A stretch of 60,388 nt of DNA from Desulfovibrio sp. GTDB taxonomy: Bacteria; Desulfobacterota; Desulfovibrionia; Desulfovibrionales; Desulfovibrionaceae. A program made the translations under genes and the position numbers. The first letter of the stretch is position 1. Each line of letters opens with the position of its first letter. Shown here in pieces: positions 1 through 10,929 of the stretch. Where the stretch lies: contig JAEEPQ010000002.1 of assembly GCA_016284885.1 (NCBI GenBank), positions 1 through 60,388 of the forward strand, written 5' to 3'. The notes under the pieces are model-generated. The model did no database searches and was not told the origin of the DNA. It saw only the letters and a program-made list of their open reading frames with translations.

Positions 1-2076
1 GGCGCCCGCAGAGGCGGCCCCTCCCAGCATGCGCGTCCGGCAAGGCCCGGCGGCGCACCCGGCCAGGGCTTCCGCTCCGACGGCTCCCGCGGATCCCGCC
101 CGTCCATGGGCGGCTTTGGCGGAGGCGAAGATCAGCCCCTCGACAGCCGCAGCGGCCAGAGCAAGAAGAAGCGCAACAAGGGGCGCCGCACCGTCGACTT
201 CCAGGCCGGCGGCTTCGGGCACCATCAGGAGGAGCACGACGCTCCGCGCGTGCGCGGCAAGGGCCACCGCAAGGGCGCCAAGCCCCAGGCTCCCGCGCCC
301 GTCACCCAGCCCCTGAAGCAGGCCAAGCGCAAGCTGCGCATCGAGAACGCCATCCGCGTCTCCGACATGGCGCACCAGATGGGCCTCAAGGCCAACGAGA
401 TCATCAAGGTGCTCTTCAATCTGGGCATCATGGCGACCATCAACCAGTCCATCGACTTCGACACGGCCGCCATCGTCGCCGCCGAGTTCAGCTACGAAGT
501 GGAGAAGACGGGCTTCGAGGAGAAAGACTACCTGGAGGAGCAGATCCCGGACAAGCCCGAGGATCTCAGGACCCGTCCTCCGGTCGTCACCATCATGGGC
601 CACGTCGACCACGGCAAGACCTCGCTGCTCGACGCCATCCGCAAAAGCCACATCACCACCGGCGAAGCGGGCGGCATTACCCAGCACATCGGCGCCTACC
701 ACGTGCGCACCAAGAAGGGCGAGGTCGTTTTCCTCGACACGCCCGGCCACGAGGCCTTCACCGCCATGCGCGCCCGCGGCGCCCAGATCACCGACCTCGT
801 CATCCTGGTCGTGGCCGCCGACGACGGCGTCATGGAGCAGACCCGCGAGGCCGTGAACCACGCCCGCGCCGCCAACGTGCCGATCATCGTGGCCGTCAAC
901 AAGATCGACAAGCCCGGCGCCGATCCCGACCGCGTCCTGCGCGAGCTCTCCGAGCTCGGGCTCCTGCCCGAGGACTGGGGCGGGGACACCATCGTGCAGA
1001 AGGTCTCCGCCAAGACCAAGGAAGGCCTGGACGACCTGCTCGAGCTGCTCGCCCTGCAGTCGGAGATCATGGAGCTGAAGGCCAATCCGAACAAGCCGGC
1101 CAAGGGCCACATCATCGAAGCCAAGCTCGACAAGGGCCGCGGCCCCGTGGCCACTGTCCTCGTCCAGGAGGGCACCCTCCGCCAGGGCGACAACTTCGTG
1201 TGCGGCACCTTCTCCGGCCGCGTGCGCGCCCTGCTCAACGATCAGGGCAAGAAGGTCAAGGAGGCCGGCCCCTCCATCCCCGTCGAGGTGCAGGGCTTCA
1301 CCGGCGTTCCCGAAGCCGGCGAGGAGTTCAACGCCGTCGCCGACGAGAAGGTGGCCCGCCGCATCGCCGACGCCCGCGCCGTGAAGCAGCGCGAGAGCGA
1401 CCTGGCGAGCCAGTCCAAGATCACCCTCGAGACCTTCCTTGCCTCCTCGGCGGACGACGAGCAGAAGACCCTCAACCTGGTCCTCAAGGCCGATGTGCAG
1501 GGCACCCTCGAGGCCGTGCAGGAATCCCTCAAGAAGGCCAGCACGGACAAGGTCAACGTCAACGTGGTGCACGCCGGCACGGGCGCCATCTCCGAGTCGG
1601 ACATCCTGCTCGCCTCGGCCTCCAAGGCCATCATCATCGGCTTCAACATCCGTCCCACGGCCACGATCAAGAACAAGGCTGCCCACGAAAACGTGGACAT
1701 CCGCTTCTACGACATCATCTACAAGCTCGTGGACGACGTGAAGAACGCCATGGCCGGCCTCCTCGCGCCGGTCGAGAAGGAGGTCTACCTCGGCCAGGCC
1801 GAGGTGCGCCAGACCTTCACCCTGCCCAAGGTCGGCACCATCGCCGGCGCCTTCGTGTCGGACGGCAAGATCGTCCGCAACGCCGGCGTGCGCCTCCTGC
1901 GCGACGGCGTCGTGGTGCACACCGGCCACATCGGCTCCCTGAAGCGCTTCAAGGACGATGCCAAGGAAGTGCTGCACGGCAACGAGTGCGGCATCGGCAT
2001 CGAGAACTTCAACGACGTCAAGGTCGGCGACATCATCGAGGCCTTCGACACGGTCCAGGAAGCCGCCACCCTCTAG
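1..2076 (+). CDS. infB: Translation initiation factor IF-2 (5' truncated by window edge)
   Basis: Frame open from base 1; [16 protein letters not shown]1 motif, DTPGHEAF G3, NKIDKP G4, IF-2 C-terminal domains. Confidence 0.97.
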   Translation, partial: GARRGGPSQHARPARPGGAPGQGFRSDGSRGSRPSMGGFGGGEDQPLDSRSGQSKKKRNKGRRTVDFQAGGFGHHQEEHDAPRVRGKGHRKGAKPQAPAPVTQPLKQAKRKLRIENAIRVSDMAHQMGLKANEIIKVLFNLGIMATINQSIDFDTAAIVAAEFSYEVEKTGFEEKDYLEEQIPDKPEDLRTRPPVVTIMGHVDHGKTSLLDAIRKSHITTGEAGGITQHIGAYHVRTKKGEVVFLDTPGHEAFTAMRARGAQITDLVILVVAADDGVMEQTREAVNHARAANVPIIVAVNKIDKPGADPDRVLRELSELGLLPEDWGGDTIVQKVSAKTKEGLDDLLELLALQSEIMELKANPNKPAKGHIIEAKLDKGRGPVATVLVQEGTLRQGDNFVCGTFSGRVRALLNDQGKKVKEAGPSIPVEVQGFTGVPEAGEEFNAVADEKVARRIADARAVKQRESDLASQSKITLETFLASSADDEQKTLNLVLKADVQGTLEAVQESLKKASTDKVNVNVVHAGTGAISESDILLASASKAIIIGFNIRPTATIKNKAAHENVDIRFYDIIYKLVDDVKNAMAGLLAPVEKEVYLGQAEVRQTFTLPKVGTIAGAFVSDGKIVRNAGVRLLRDGVVVHTGHIGSLKRFKDDAKEVLHGNECGIGIENFNDVKVGDIIEAFDTVQEAATL

Positions 2077-2092
2077 CAGCAGGCATTCTGCG

Positions 2093-2129
2093 GGCGGCGG
2101 AAGGGCGCTGAGCTCTTCCGCCGCCTTTT
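2093..2129 (+). terminator. Putative intrinsic terminator after infB
   Basis: Perfect 11-bp stem GGCGGCGGAAG / CTTCCGCCGCC followed by TTTT. Confidence 0.55.
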
Positions 2130-2137
2130 CGCCTTCC

Positions 2138-2425
2138 ATGTTCATAGCCCTTCTCACCGTTGAAATCGCCCTGGACGGCAACGACAACCTCAAGGCCAAG
2201 CGCCGGGTCGCCAACTCCCTCAAGCAGAAGACCCGCGGCCGCTTCAACGTCGCCATCGCCGAAGACGGCACCGAGGACAGCCTGACGAGCCTGCGTCTGG
2301 CCGTGGTCTCCCTCTCCAACTCTGAACGCCACCTGCGCTCCAAGATGGACAAGTGCCTGCTCATGATGGAGGCCGTCGCCAAGGAGGAGATCGTGGACTC
2401 GAGCCTCGAGATCCTGCCCATCTAG
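2138..2425 (+). CDS. ylxP: DUF503 / YlxP family protein
   Basis: MFIALLTVEIALDGNDNLKAKRRVANSLKQKTRGRFNVAIAE...; position after infB is typical. Confidence 0.85.
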   Translation: MFIALLTVEIALDGNDNLKAKRRVANSLKQKTRGRFNVAIAEDGTEDSLTSLRLAVVSLSNSERHLRSKMDKCLLMMEAVAKEEIVDSSLEILPI

Positions 2426-2462
2426 GCCGTCCGCGCCCAGCGGCCACATTCTGGAGGACACC

Positions 2463-3506
2463 GTGACAGACAGCTCGCCGGTTCAGGAACACGCCCTCGA
2501 AGCCCTTGCCTTCCCCCTGGCCTGGCGCAGGGAGGCCAAAGCGTGCGCCGACGCGATCAAGGCCCGTGACCGCTTCGTCGTCGCGGCCCACGTCCGCCTT
2601 GACGGCGACGCACTCTCCTCTCTGGCCGCCGCGGCCCTGCTCCTCAAGTCCCTCGGCAAGCAGTTCGCCCTCTTCACGCCCACGGGCGTGCCCGCCTACC
2701 TCGGCTTCCTGCCCCTGCCCTCCATCCCCGTGGAGCGCATCCACCGCCTGCCCTTCAAGGCCGGATGCCTGCTCGCCCTCGACTGCGGAACCCCCTCCCG
2801 CCTCGGCGAGGAACTCGGCGCCCTCGCGCCCGCTCTCCCCTGCATCAACATCGACCACCACGTGGGCCAGGGCATGGGCGACGTCTGCTCCCTGGTCAAG
2901 CCCGAAGCCTGCGCCACCGCGCAGGTGCTCGCCTCCGTGATCTTCGCGGCCGGCGTGCCCCTGGACAGGGATCTGGCCCAAGCCCTCGCCCTCGGCCTTG
3001 TCACCGACACTGGCGGCTTCCGCCACGACAACGCCACGCCCGAAGTCTTCGCCCTGGCCTCGAGGCTTGCCCTGGCGGGCGCGGACATCTACCAGATCCG
3101 CGAAGCCCTGGACAAGAACGAGACCCTGGGGCGCTTCCGCCTCTGGAGCCGGCTGCTCGGCCGGGTCGAGCTCAAGGAGGAAGGCAGGGTCGCCATGTGC
3201 TCCTGCACCCTGCAGGATCTGCAGGAGACCGGCACGACCGCCGAGGACATGGAAGGCCTGGTGGACCGCATGCGCGACCTCAAGGGCGTGGACGCGGCCT
3301 GCCTCCTGCGCGAGCAGGACCCCGGCTCCACGCGCGTCAGCCTGCGATCCTCCGCCGGGGTCGACGTCAACGCCGCGGCCGCATCCTTCGGCGGAGGCGG
3401 GCACGTCAAGGCCGCCGGTGGCACCCTGCGCGTGCCCCTCGCAGATGCCACGGAGGTGGTGCTTGCAGCCCTGCGGCGCCATGCCTTTGCCCCCAAGGCG
3501 GAATAG
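2463..3506 (+). CDS. nrnA: DHH/DHHA1 family phosphoesterase (NrnA-like oligoribonuclease)
   Basis: GTG start; DGDALSS, NIDHH and C-terminal GGGGHVKAAGG motifs. Confidence 0.88.
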   Translation: MTDSSPVQEHALEALAFPLAWRREAKACADAIKARDRFVVAAHVRLDGDALSSLAAAALLLKSLGKQFALFTPTGVPAYLGFLPLPSIPVERIHRLPFKAGCLLALDCGTPSRLGEELGALAPALPCINIDHHVGQGMGDVCSLVKPEACATAQVLASVIFAAGVPLDRDLAQALALGLVTDTGGFRHDNATPEVFALASRLALAGADIYQIREALDKNETLGRFRLWSRLLGRVELKEEGRVAMCSCTLQDLQETGTTAEDMEGLVDRMRDLKGVDAACLLREQDPGSTRVSLRSSAGVDVNAAAASFGGGGHVKAAGGTLRVPLADATEVVLAALRRHAFAPKAE

Positions 3507-3580
3507 CCTCGGCTTCGCCCCAAAAAGCCCAATATTTCTTTGACTTATCAGACCGCTTCCTCTACTATTCCGCTCCGCGT

Positions 3581-4531
3581 ATGACTGAACAAGCAGATAC
3601 CCCCTTCGTGCGGCTTCCCCAGCAGGACGGCGTGCTTGTCCTCGACAAGCCCTCCGGCCCGACCTCCAGACGCTGCCTCAATGCGCTCAAAGCCATGGGG
3701 CAGAAGAAGATAGGCCATGCGGGAACCCTCGACCCCATGGCGTCGGGCGTGCTCCTGGTGCTGCTGGGCCAGGCCACGAAGCTTTCGGACTATCTGCTGC
3801 AGGGCGGCTTCAAGATCTACCGCGGCACCCTGGAACTGGGACGGGAAACCGACACCTGGGACGCCGAGGGCGCGGAGACCGCGAAGGCCGGCTGGGACGG
3901 CGTCACGGAAGCGGACGTCACGGAAGCGCTCAGCGCATGGCTTGGCTCAAGCATGCAGGAAGTGCCCCCCTACTCCGCCGCCAAGCACCAGGGCCAGCCC
4001 CTCTACCGCCTCGCCCGCAAGGGCCTGGAGGTTCCCCAGAAGGTCAAGCGCGTTGAAATTTCCCGGGTGGAGGCCATCTCGGTGGATCTTCCATCCGTCT
4101 CATTCCGGGTCACGTGCAGCTCCGGCACCTACATTCGGTCCCTCGCCCACAGCTTGGGGACGCGATTGCAGTGCGGCGCGGTGCTGACCGAACTGGTCCG
4201 GGAGTACAGCCACCCCTTCGGCCTGTCCGAAGCGGTCGGCTTCGAGGCGCTGAAGGCGCATCCCGAAACCCTGCCTGAGCAGGTCCGCCCCATTGGCGAC
4301 GCCCTGCCCGGCTGGCCCAGGATAGCGCTCTCGGCAGCCCAAGCCCGCAGGATGCGCGACGGCTGGCCCGTTGCCTGCCCGCCATCCCTGCTCGGCGCCG
4401 TCCAGGCCAGCAACGGCCTCTGCTTCCTCACCGAGGACGGCAGGGAAGCCGCCATAGGCCGGCTGGACGACGCCAAGGAGGCCGGAAGCCGGCTTGTGAA
4501 AGTAGCCAGGGGGCTTTGGAAGCAACCCTAA
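3581..4531 (+). CDS. truB: tRNA pseudouridine(55) synthase TruB
   Basis: DGVLVLDKPSGPTS...HAGTLDPMASGVL motifs; ATG 3581. Confidence 0.95.
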   Translation: MTEQADTPFVRLPQQDGVLVLDKPSGPTSRRCLNALKAMGQKKIGHAGTLDPMASGVLLVLLGQATKLSDYLLQGGFKIYRGTLELGRETDTWDAEGAETAKAGWDGVTEADVTEALSAWLGSSMQEVPPYSAAKHQGQPLYRLARKGLEVPQKVKRVEISRVEAISVDLPSVSFRVTCSSGTYIRSLAHSLGTRLQCGAVLTELVREYSHPFGLSEAVGFEALKAHPETLPEQVRPIGDALPGWPRIALSAAQARRMRDGWPVACPPSLLGAVQASNGLCFLTEDGREAAIGRLDDAKEAGSRLVKVARGLWKQP

Positions 4532-4558
4532 ACCCATCCCTTACTAAGGAGTACTGCT

Positions 4559-4828
4559 GTGGCAATGGATTCCGTTTCGAAGAAGACTGTCATCGACCTG
4601 CACGCCAGACACGAAGGCGACACCGGCTCCCCCGAAGTGCAGGTTGCCCTGCTCACCGCCCGCATCGAAGGCCTCACCGAGCACTTCAAGGTGCACAAGA
4701 AGGACTTCCACTCCCGCACCGGCCTGCTCAAGCTCGTCGGCCAGCGCCGCAACATCCTCAACTACCTCAAGCAGAAAGACATCCAGCGCTACCGCGCGCT
4801 GATCGAAAAGCTCGGCCTGCGCAAGTAG
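4559..4828 (+). CDS. rpsO: 30S ribosomal protein S15
   Basis: [19 protein letters not shown]...[23 protein letters not shown] start. Confidence 0.97.
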   Translation: MAMDSVSKKTVIDLHARHEGDTGSPEVQVALLTARIEGLTEHFKVHKKDFHSRTGLLKLVGQRRNILNYLKQKDIQRYRALIEKLGLRK

Positions 4829-4843
4829 GCGGCATATTCCAGA

Positions 4844-4880
4844 CGAGGAGGGGCCTTGCAGGGCCCCTCCTCGCGCTTTG
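4844..4880 (+). terminator. Putative terminator after rpsO
   Basis: CGAGGAGGGGCC / GGCCCCTCCTCG stem followed by cgcttt. Confidence 0.6.
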
Positions 4881-4903
4881 CCCCCCATCCAACGACACGC
4901 CGT

Positions 4904-4960
4904 GAAGGGGTATCCGGGCAAACCCGGCAGCCTCTGCTGAGCTTGCCCGGAATCCCCTTC
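4904..4960 (+). promoter_or_regulatory. Long leader hairpin immediately upstream of pnp
   Basis: GAAGGGG-TA-TCCGGGCAA ... TTGCCCGGA-AT-CCCCTTC: 16 pairs interrupted by a 2x2 internal loop, ending 14 nt before the pnp ATG. Confidence 0.7.
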
Positions 4961-4974
4961 GGCAAAGGAGAACC

Positions 4975-7251
4975 ATGCTCAAGGACATCTTCAACCCCGT
5001 CCGGGTGACCGCCAGCGTCGGCGGCAAGGACTTCATCTTCGAAACCGGCCGCGTCGCCAACCAGGCCGACGGCGCCGTGTGGGTGCAGTGCGGCGGCACC
5101 GTCGTGCTCGTCACCGTCTGCTCCGTCGAGCTTGAGGTCGACAGAGGCTTCTTCCCCCTGACCGTCGAATACGCCGAGCGCATGTACGCGGCCGGCCGCA
5201 TCCCCGGCAGCTTCTTCCGTCGCGAAATCGGCCGCCCCTCGGAGCACGAAACCCTGGTTTCCCGCCTCATCGACCGCCCCATCCGTCCGCTCTTCCCCAA
5301 GGGACTGATGCAGGACGTGCAGGTGCTGGCCACGGTGCTCTCCGCTGACCAGGAAAACGATCCCGACATCCTCGCCATGACCGGCGCCTCGGCCGCCCTG
5401 CACCTGTCGAGCCTGCCCTTTGACGGCCCCGTGGTCGGCGGCCGCGTCGGCCGCGTCAACGGCCAGTTCGTCCTCAACCCCACCCACAGCGAACGCAAAC
5501 AGAGCGACCTCGACATCGTCTTCGCTGCCAGCAAAACCGCGCTGACCATGGTGGAAGGCGAAGCCCGCTTCGTCCCCGAGGATGACATCATCGACGCCCT
5601 CGACTGGGCCCGCGCCCAGGTCATGCCCCTGCTGGAAGCCCAGGAGACCCTGCGCGCCCAGGCCGGCAAGGAAAAGATGGCCTTCACGCCCCACGAAGAG
5701 GACGCGGTGCTCTCTGCCCGCGTTGCCGAGCTCTGCGAGGCCGCAGGCATCAAGGAGGCCATGCAGGTCCAGGACAAGATTGAGCGCAAGACGGCCCGCA
5801 AGGCCGTCAAGGACAAGGTCATGCAGACCCTGGCAGCCGATCCCGCCTGGGCCGAGAATCCCGAGGCCCTTGCCGGCGTCGGCGACATGATTGCCGCCCT
5901 CGAGAAGAAGGTCGTGCGCGCCCGCATCGTGGCCGAAGGCCTGCGCATCGACGGCCGCGACACCAAGACCGTGCGTCCCATCCAGATCCAGGCGGGCGTG
6001 CTGCCCCGCACCCACGGTTCAGCACTCTTCCGCCGCGGCGAGACCAAGTCCCTCGCCGTGTGCACGCTCGGCTCCTCCACCGACGAGCAGCGCGTCGACT
6101 CCCTCAACGGCGATGTCACCAAGCAGTTCATGCTGCACTACAACTTCGCGCCCTTCTGCGTGGGCGAAGTGAAGCCCGTGCGCCTCTCCCGTCGCGAAAT
6201 CGGCCACGGCGCCCTGGCCGAAAAGTCCCTGCGCCCGGTGCTGCCCGCGCAGGACAGCTTCCCCTTCACCATCCGCGTGGTTTCCGAGACCCTTGAGTCC
6301 AACGGCTCCTCCTCCATGGCCGCCGTGTGCGGCGGCTGCCTCTCCCTCATGGATGCGGGCGTGCCGATCAGCGCTCCCGTGGCGGGCGTTGCCATGGGCC
6401 TCATCAAGGAAGGCGACCAGTTCGTCGTCCTCACCGACATCCTTGGCGACGAGGACGCCATGGGCGACATGGACTTCAAGGTTGCCGGCACCGCCGAAGG
6501 CGTCACCGGCATCCAGATGGACATCAAGGTCGAAGGCCTCTCCACCGACATCATGCGCGCAGCCATGCGCCAGGCCCACGAAGGCCGCCTGCACATCCTC
6601 GGCGAGATGGCCAAGGTTCTCGCCGGCCCCCGCGCGGAGCTCTCCCAGTACGCGCCCCAGCACGCCGAAATCTACGTCAATCCCGACATCATCCGCCTCA
6701 TCATCGGCCCCGGCGGCAAGAACATCAAGGCCATCACCACGGCCACCGGCTCTGCCGTGGACATCGACGACTCCGGCAAGATCTCCATCTTCGCCCCCAC
6801 TGCCGAAGCCCTGGCCAAGACCACGGAAATGCTCAAGTACTACGACCAGCGCCCCGACCTCGGCAAGAACTACACCGCCAAGGTCCGCAAGATCCTCGAG
6901 ATCGGCGCCATCGTCGAGGTGCTGCCCAACGTGGAGGCCCTGGTCCACGTCTCCCAGCTCGACGTCAAGCGCGTGGACAAGGTCGAGGACGTGGCGCGCC
7001 TCGGCGAGGAGATGACCGTCAAGGTCATCGAGATCAACGGCGACCGCATCCGCGCCAGCCGCAGGGCCGTTCTGCTCGAAGAGCAGGGCCATCCCTGGTC
7101 TCCCGAAGACACCGCCCGTCCTGCCCCGAGGCCGCGCGGCGACCGTGGCGACAGAGGTGACAGAGGCGACAGAGGCGATCGCGGCGAGCGTGGCGACAGA
7201 GGCGATCGCCGCGGCGGACGCGGACGCGGACGCGGCGATTCCCACCGCTAA
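4975..7251 (+). CDS. pnp: Polyribonucleotide nucleotidyltransferase with RGD/RGG-rich C-terminal tail
   Basis: Full-length PNPase with KH (IIGPGGKNIKAI) and S1 domains; tail (RGD)n..RGGRGRGRG. Confidence 0.97.
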   Translation: MLKDIFNPVRVTASVGGKDFIFETGRVANQADGAVWVQCGGTVVLVTVCSVELEVDRGFFPLTVEYAERMYAAGRIPGSFFRREIGRPSEHETLVSRLIDRPIRPLFPKGLMQDVQVLATVLSADQENDPDILAMTGASAALHLSSLPFDGPVVGGRVGRVNGQFVLNPTHSERKQSDLDIVFAASKTALTMVEGEARFVPEDDIIDALDWARAQVMPLLEAQETLRAQAGKEKMAFTPHEEDAVLSARVAELCEAAGIKEAMQVQDKIERKTARKAVKDKVMQTLAADPAWAENPEALAGVGDMIAALEKKVVRARIVAEGLRIDGRDTKTVRPIQIQAGVLPRTHGSALFRRGETKSLAVCTLGSSTDEQRVDSLNGDVTKQFMLHYNFAPFCVGEVKPVRLSRREIGHGALAEKSLRPVLPAQDSFPFTIRVVSETLESNGSSSMAAVCGGCLSLMDAGVPISAPVAGVAMGLIKEGDQFVVLTDILGDEDAMGDMDFKVAGTAEGVTGIQMDIKVEGLSTDIMRAAMRQAHEGRLHILGEMAKVLAGPRAELSQYAPQHAEIYVNPDIIRLIIGPGGKNIKAITTATGSAVDIDDSGKISIFAPTAEALAKTTEMLKYYDQRPDLGKNYTAKVRKILEIGAIVEVLPNVEALVHVSQLDVKRVDKVEDVARLGEEMTVKVIEINGDRIRASRRAVLLEEQGHPWSPEDTARPAPRPRGDRGDRGDRGDRGDRGERGDRGDRRGGRGRGRGDSHR

Positions 7252-7266
7252 CCAAAGGAGACTCAG

Positions 7267-8250
7267 ATGGCCGACAACAAGAACGTGGACGCAGCCTCCG
7301 CCAGCGCCCAGGAAAGCGTCGAGGCCCGCCGCAAGCCCACTCCCGAAGAAGCCAAGGCCATGCTGGAGGGCGCGTACCGCCAGCATCTCGAAGGCCTGGG
7401 CCTCCAGTGGGGCGTGCTGCTCGGAGGCCATCCGCAGCAGCTCATGTCCCAGGTGGTCGCCACCGTCCTCCAGGAGGGCGGCACCAGGCCCGTGTGGCAG
7501 TGGAAGGTCAAGAACGACGACTTCATCGTCATGGCTTGGCCCCAGGACTCCCCGATCAGGGCCTCCGTGACCATGTCCGGCCCCGAGGGCGAGAAGATGC
7601 GTCCCGTGGACGCCTGCCCCCTGCTCGAGGGCCTGCCCAACGACATGACCGTTGCCGAGCTGCATCCCTGGCAGGCCGGCGTCGGCGGCAACGTGGGCTG
7701 CACCATGGAGGAAGGCCGCAAGCCCCTGTGGTTCTACGATCCCATGATGGAGCGCGACCACGACGACCTCACGCCCGGCGTAACGCAGACCATACTGCTG
7801 GCCGGCCTTGCCCTCTCCCTGCGCAAGGCGCTGCTGGACGAACTCACCATCACCCAGGGCTCTGCCTATGAAGTCCACGCCGAGTCGTGGCTCCAGCAGA
7901 ATCCCGGCAAGAGCCGTCTCGACGTGCCGCCGCTGAAGATCCCGCTCTCCGGCAAGCACCTCATCATGCCCGGCCAGAGCTTCTGCGAGTACCAGCTGCG
8001 TGCGACCGTCGCCCAGGTTGAGGACCATATGCTGGAGAAGATGCCGGTGAAGCTCATCTACCTGCACTTCCCCTTCGAGAGCCGCGAGCCCATGCATCTG
8101 GCCCTCTACGCGCCTAAGACCGTGCTCAAGGACTACGAGCCCAAGGAAGGCGACGAAATCGACGCCTACGTGTGGCTCCAGGGCCGCGTCGTCGACCTGC
8201 CCCCGTCCTCCCACGACGAAATGCCGGAGCACGTCTCTCCCCTGCAGTAG
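7267..8250 (+). CDS. Conserved hypothetical protein, 327 aa
   Basis: Good SD (aaaggag), host-like composition; no domain recognised. Confidence 0.75.
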   Translation: MADNKNVDAASASAQESVEARRKPTPEEAKAMLEGAYRQHLEGLGLQWGVLLGGHPQQLMSQVVATVLQEGGTRPVWQWKVKNDDFIVMAWPQDSPIRASVTMSGPEGEKMRPVDACPLLEGLPNDMTVAELHPWQAGVGGNVGCTMEEGRKPLWFYDPMMERDHDDLTPGVTQTILLAGLALSLRKALLDELTITQGSAYEVHAESWLQQNPGKSRLDVPPLKIPLSGKHLIMPGQSFCEYQLRATVAQVEDHMLEKMPVKLIYLHFPFESREPMHLALYAPKTVLKDYEPKEGDEIDAYVWLQGRVVDLPPSSHDEMPEHVSPLQ

Positions 8251-8284
8251 ACAAGCGCGGGACCTGACCCCAAGCTGACTGAAG

Positions 8285-8322
8285 CGCGGCGCCCCTTCTT
8301 GACGGAAGGGGCGCCGCTTTGC
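8285..8322. terminator. Hairpin between convergent genes
   Basis: GCGGCGCCCCTTC / GAAGGGGCGCCGC stem followed by TTT. Confidence 0.6.
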
Positions 8323-8427
8323 TTGTGCGCCCGGCCGCGTTCCGCGACAGGGCCCGAAAGCGCCAGGGCGGCCTCCCGAAAGTCCGGAAGGCCGCCCTGG
8401 ATGAAAATGGCGTGCTGGGAAGGCCGG

Positions 8428-9501
8428 CTACTCGCCGCTTGCCTCGGCCTTGAGGGCCTCTGCCTGGGCAGCCTGCGACAGGGCCTCGAGCAGGGGGTCG
8501 ATTTCGCCCTGCATGATCCTGTCCAGAGAGTAGAGGGTCAGGTTGATGCGGTGGTCCGTGCAGCGGCCCTGCGGGAAGTTGTAGGTGCGGATGCGCTCTG
8601 AGCGGTCGCCTGAGCCGACCTGCGAGCGGCGGTCGGCGGCGAGTTCGCTGTTCTGCTTCTCCGTCTCGAGGGCGAGCAGGCGGGAGGCCAGCACCTTCAT
8701 GGCGCGGGCCTTGTTCTTGTGCTGGCTGCGCTCGTCCTGGCAGGTCACCACGAGGCCGGAGGGGATGTGCGTAATGCGCACGGCGGACTCGGTCTTGTTG
8801 ACGTGCTGGCCGCCGGCGCCGGAGGCGCGGTAGACGTCGATCTTGAGGTCTTCGGGCCGGATGTCGATGTCCACGTCCTCGGCCTCGGGCATGACGGCCA
8901 CCGTGGCCGCGGAGGTATGGATGCGGCCCTGGGCCTCGGTGGCGGGCACGCGCTGGACGCGGTGGGCGCCAGCCTCGAACTTGAGGTGGCTGTACACCTT
9001 GTCGCCGGAGATGAGCAGGATGACTTCCTTGTAGCCGCCGGCCTCGGTCGGCGACTCGCTCATGATCTCCACCTTCCAGTGCTTGAGCTCAGCGTAGCGG
9101 CAGTACATGCGGAAGAGATCGGCGGCAAAGAGGGCCGCCTCCTCGCCACCCGTGCCGGCGCGGATCTCAAGGATGGTGTTCTTCTCGTCGAGCGGATCTT
9201 TGGGGATGAGCAGCACCTTGAGCTGATGCTCGATCTCGGGAAGCCTGGCTTCGAGGTTCTTGATCTCCTCCTGGGCCAGAGCCTTGATTTCGGGATCGTC
9301 CTCGTGGAGCAGCTGCCTGTTCTCCTCAATCTGCTCCTTGGCCGAACGGTACTGGCGGAAGAGCTCCACCACGTCCTTCAGGTCGGCATGGGCTTTGGAG
9401 AGCTTCTTGAACTGCTCCTGATCGTTATAGATGCCGGGCTGGGACAGCTGCTGCTCCAGCTCCATGTATTTCTTCTCAAGGCCTTCGAGTTTGGCGAACA
9501 T
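8428..9501 (-). CDS. prfA: Peptide chain release factor 1
   Basis: [37 protein letters not shown]. Confidence 0.96.
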   Translation of the reverse strand: MFAKLEGLEKKYMELEQQLSQPGIYNDQEQFKKLSKAHADLKDVVELFRQYRSAKEQIEENRQLLHEDDPEIKALAQEEIKNLEARLPEIEHQLKVLLIPKDPLDEKNTILEIRAGTGGEEAALFAADLFRMYCRYAELKHWKVEIMSESPTEAGGYKEVILLISGDKVYSHLKFEAGAHRVQRVPATEAQGRIHTSAATVAVMPEAEDVDIDIRPEDLKIDVYRASGAGGQHVNKTESAVRITHIPSGLVVTCQDERSQHKNKARAMKVLASRLLALETEKQNSELAADRRSQVGSGDRSERIRTYNFPQGRCTDHRINLTLYSLDRIMQGEIDPLLEALSQAAQAEALKAEASGE

Positions 9502-9525
9502 GGGAATATCTCCAGGTGGGGCCTG

Positions 9526-10518
9526 CTACTGCAGCCGGTAGGGAACTGCGTTCACCTCGAACTCGGAGCCTGCGCCCAGGGCTTCCTTCAGCGCCACAAC
9601 CGCGACTTCCAGCTCCTCCCTGTCGGGCTCGGCCGTTGTCAGCAGCTGCAGCGCCATGCCCGGCGCGCGCAGAACAGTCGCCAGCCAGCCGTCCTTCATC
9701 TTGCCGGCAAAGCGTATCAGCTCGTAGGCTAGGGACGCCACGGGAAAGATCAGGGCGAACTTAAGCAGGAGCGTGTACGCGTGCTTGAGCCAGGCGCTCT
9801 CCGGCATGTACCAGCCAAGGAAGAGCGGCACGAGGACGGCGTGCAGCAGGATGGAAATGCAGATGACAAAGAGTATGAACGTCGTTCCGCACCGGGGATG
9901 GAGCCGGCTTTGCCTGGCTGCCAGCGCGGCGTCGACGGGCAGGCCCGTTTCGAAGGCCCTGATGGTCTTGTGCTCCGCCCCGTGGTACTGGAAGACGCGA
10001 CGGATCTCCGGAATGCGCCCTATGCCCCAGATGTAGGCGACAAGAATGAGCATCTTGAAGAGCCCGTCCCAGAGCTGGAAGGAGACGCCGTTGACGTCTC
10101 CGCCCAAGCCCGCCTGCTGCATGAGCCAGCTCATGCCGTGCGGAATCACCAGAAAAAGCAGCACCGCGAAGAGCAGGGAGGCTATAAGCGTGAGCGCAAG
10201 ATGCCAGCCCTCCATGGGGGCGCCTTCCGCCTCGCCCTGCAGCTCGGCAGAGCGGTTCAGGGACTTGACGCCGTTGACCAGCGTCTCGACGAGGACGGGA
10301 ACGCCCCGGACGAAGGGCCGGGTGCGGATGGCTTCGGGCAGAAAGGAGTACCACGTGCGCCGTTCGGCAACGATCTCTCCCTTCATTCGCACAGCCAGCC
10401 CGTAGGACTGGCCGTTTCTCATCATGACCCCTTCCATGACGGCCTGGCCGCCGACAAGCGGGCGGTCGGCCGTCAGAAAGGCGAGCAATGCATACAGGAA
10501 GCTACTTCTGCTTTTCAA
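9526..10518 (-). CDS. DUF1385 family membrane protein
   Basis: [15 protein letters not shown]...[11 protein letters not shown]...HPRCGTTFI. Confidence 0.88.
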   Translation of the reverse strand: MKSRSSFLYALLAFLTADRPLVGGQAVMEGVMMRNGQSYGLAVRMKGEIVAERRTWYSFLPEAIRTRPFVRGVPVLVETLVNGVKSLNRSAELQGEAEGAPMEGWHLALTLIASLLFAVLLFLVIPHGMSWLMQQAGLGGDVNGVSFQLWDGLFKMLILVAYIWGIGRIPEIRRVFQYHGAEHKTIRAFETGLPVDAALAARQSRLHPRCGTTFILFVICISILLHAVLVPLFLGWYMPESAWLKHAYTLLLKFALIFPVASLAYELIRFAGKMKDGWLATVLRAPGMALQLLTTAEPDREELEVAVVALKEALGAGSEFEVNAVPYRLQ

Positions 10519-10717
10519 ATTTGGCGTACTTCTTGCGGAAGCGGTCGATGCGGCCGGCGGTGTCGAGGAAGCGCTGCTTGCCGGTGAAGAAGGGATGGCA
10601 AGCGGAGCAGACTTCGACGTGCACCTGCTCGCCCTTCGTGGAGAGCACCTGTTCGGAGTGGCCGCAAGCGCAGGTGATGGTCGCTTTGTACACCTTGGGC
10701 TGGATGTCTTTTTTCAT
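10502..10717 (-). CDS. rpmE: 50S ribosomal protein L31
   Basis: [19 protein letters not shown]...[28 protein letters not shown]. Confidence 0.96.
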   Translation of the reverse strand: MKKDIQPKVYKATITCACGHSEQVLSTKGEQVHVEVCSACHPFFTGKQRFLDTAGRIDRFRKKYAKFEKQK

Positions 10718-10929
10718 GGTAAACCTCGCGTGGTTTGGGACGCCATGGAGCTGGCCGCAGGAACAAGCGCCTGCGACGATCGTTCATTGTCCCTAAAGGC
10801 GGACTTTCTACCCCAAACGCCCAGGCTTGGCAAGGCGAAAACTCAAGTGCCGCTCGAATTATCTTGGGAAAAATCGGTCTCTTCCGGCAAGGCTCCGGTT
10901 GCGTGTTGCCATCCCTCTGGCGCAGGGCT

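Noticed and set aside
7141-7240. 9-bp periodic repeat at the pnp 3' end as a CRISPR array
   Set aside because: In-frame coding repeat (RGD), no spacers, no cas genes.
6019-8232. 737-aa minus-strand ORF opposite pnp
   Set aside because: Antisense artefact of GC-biased codons; crosses two real genes.
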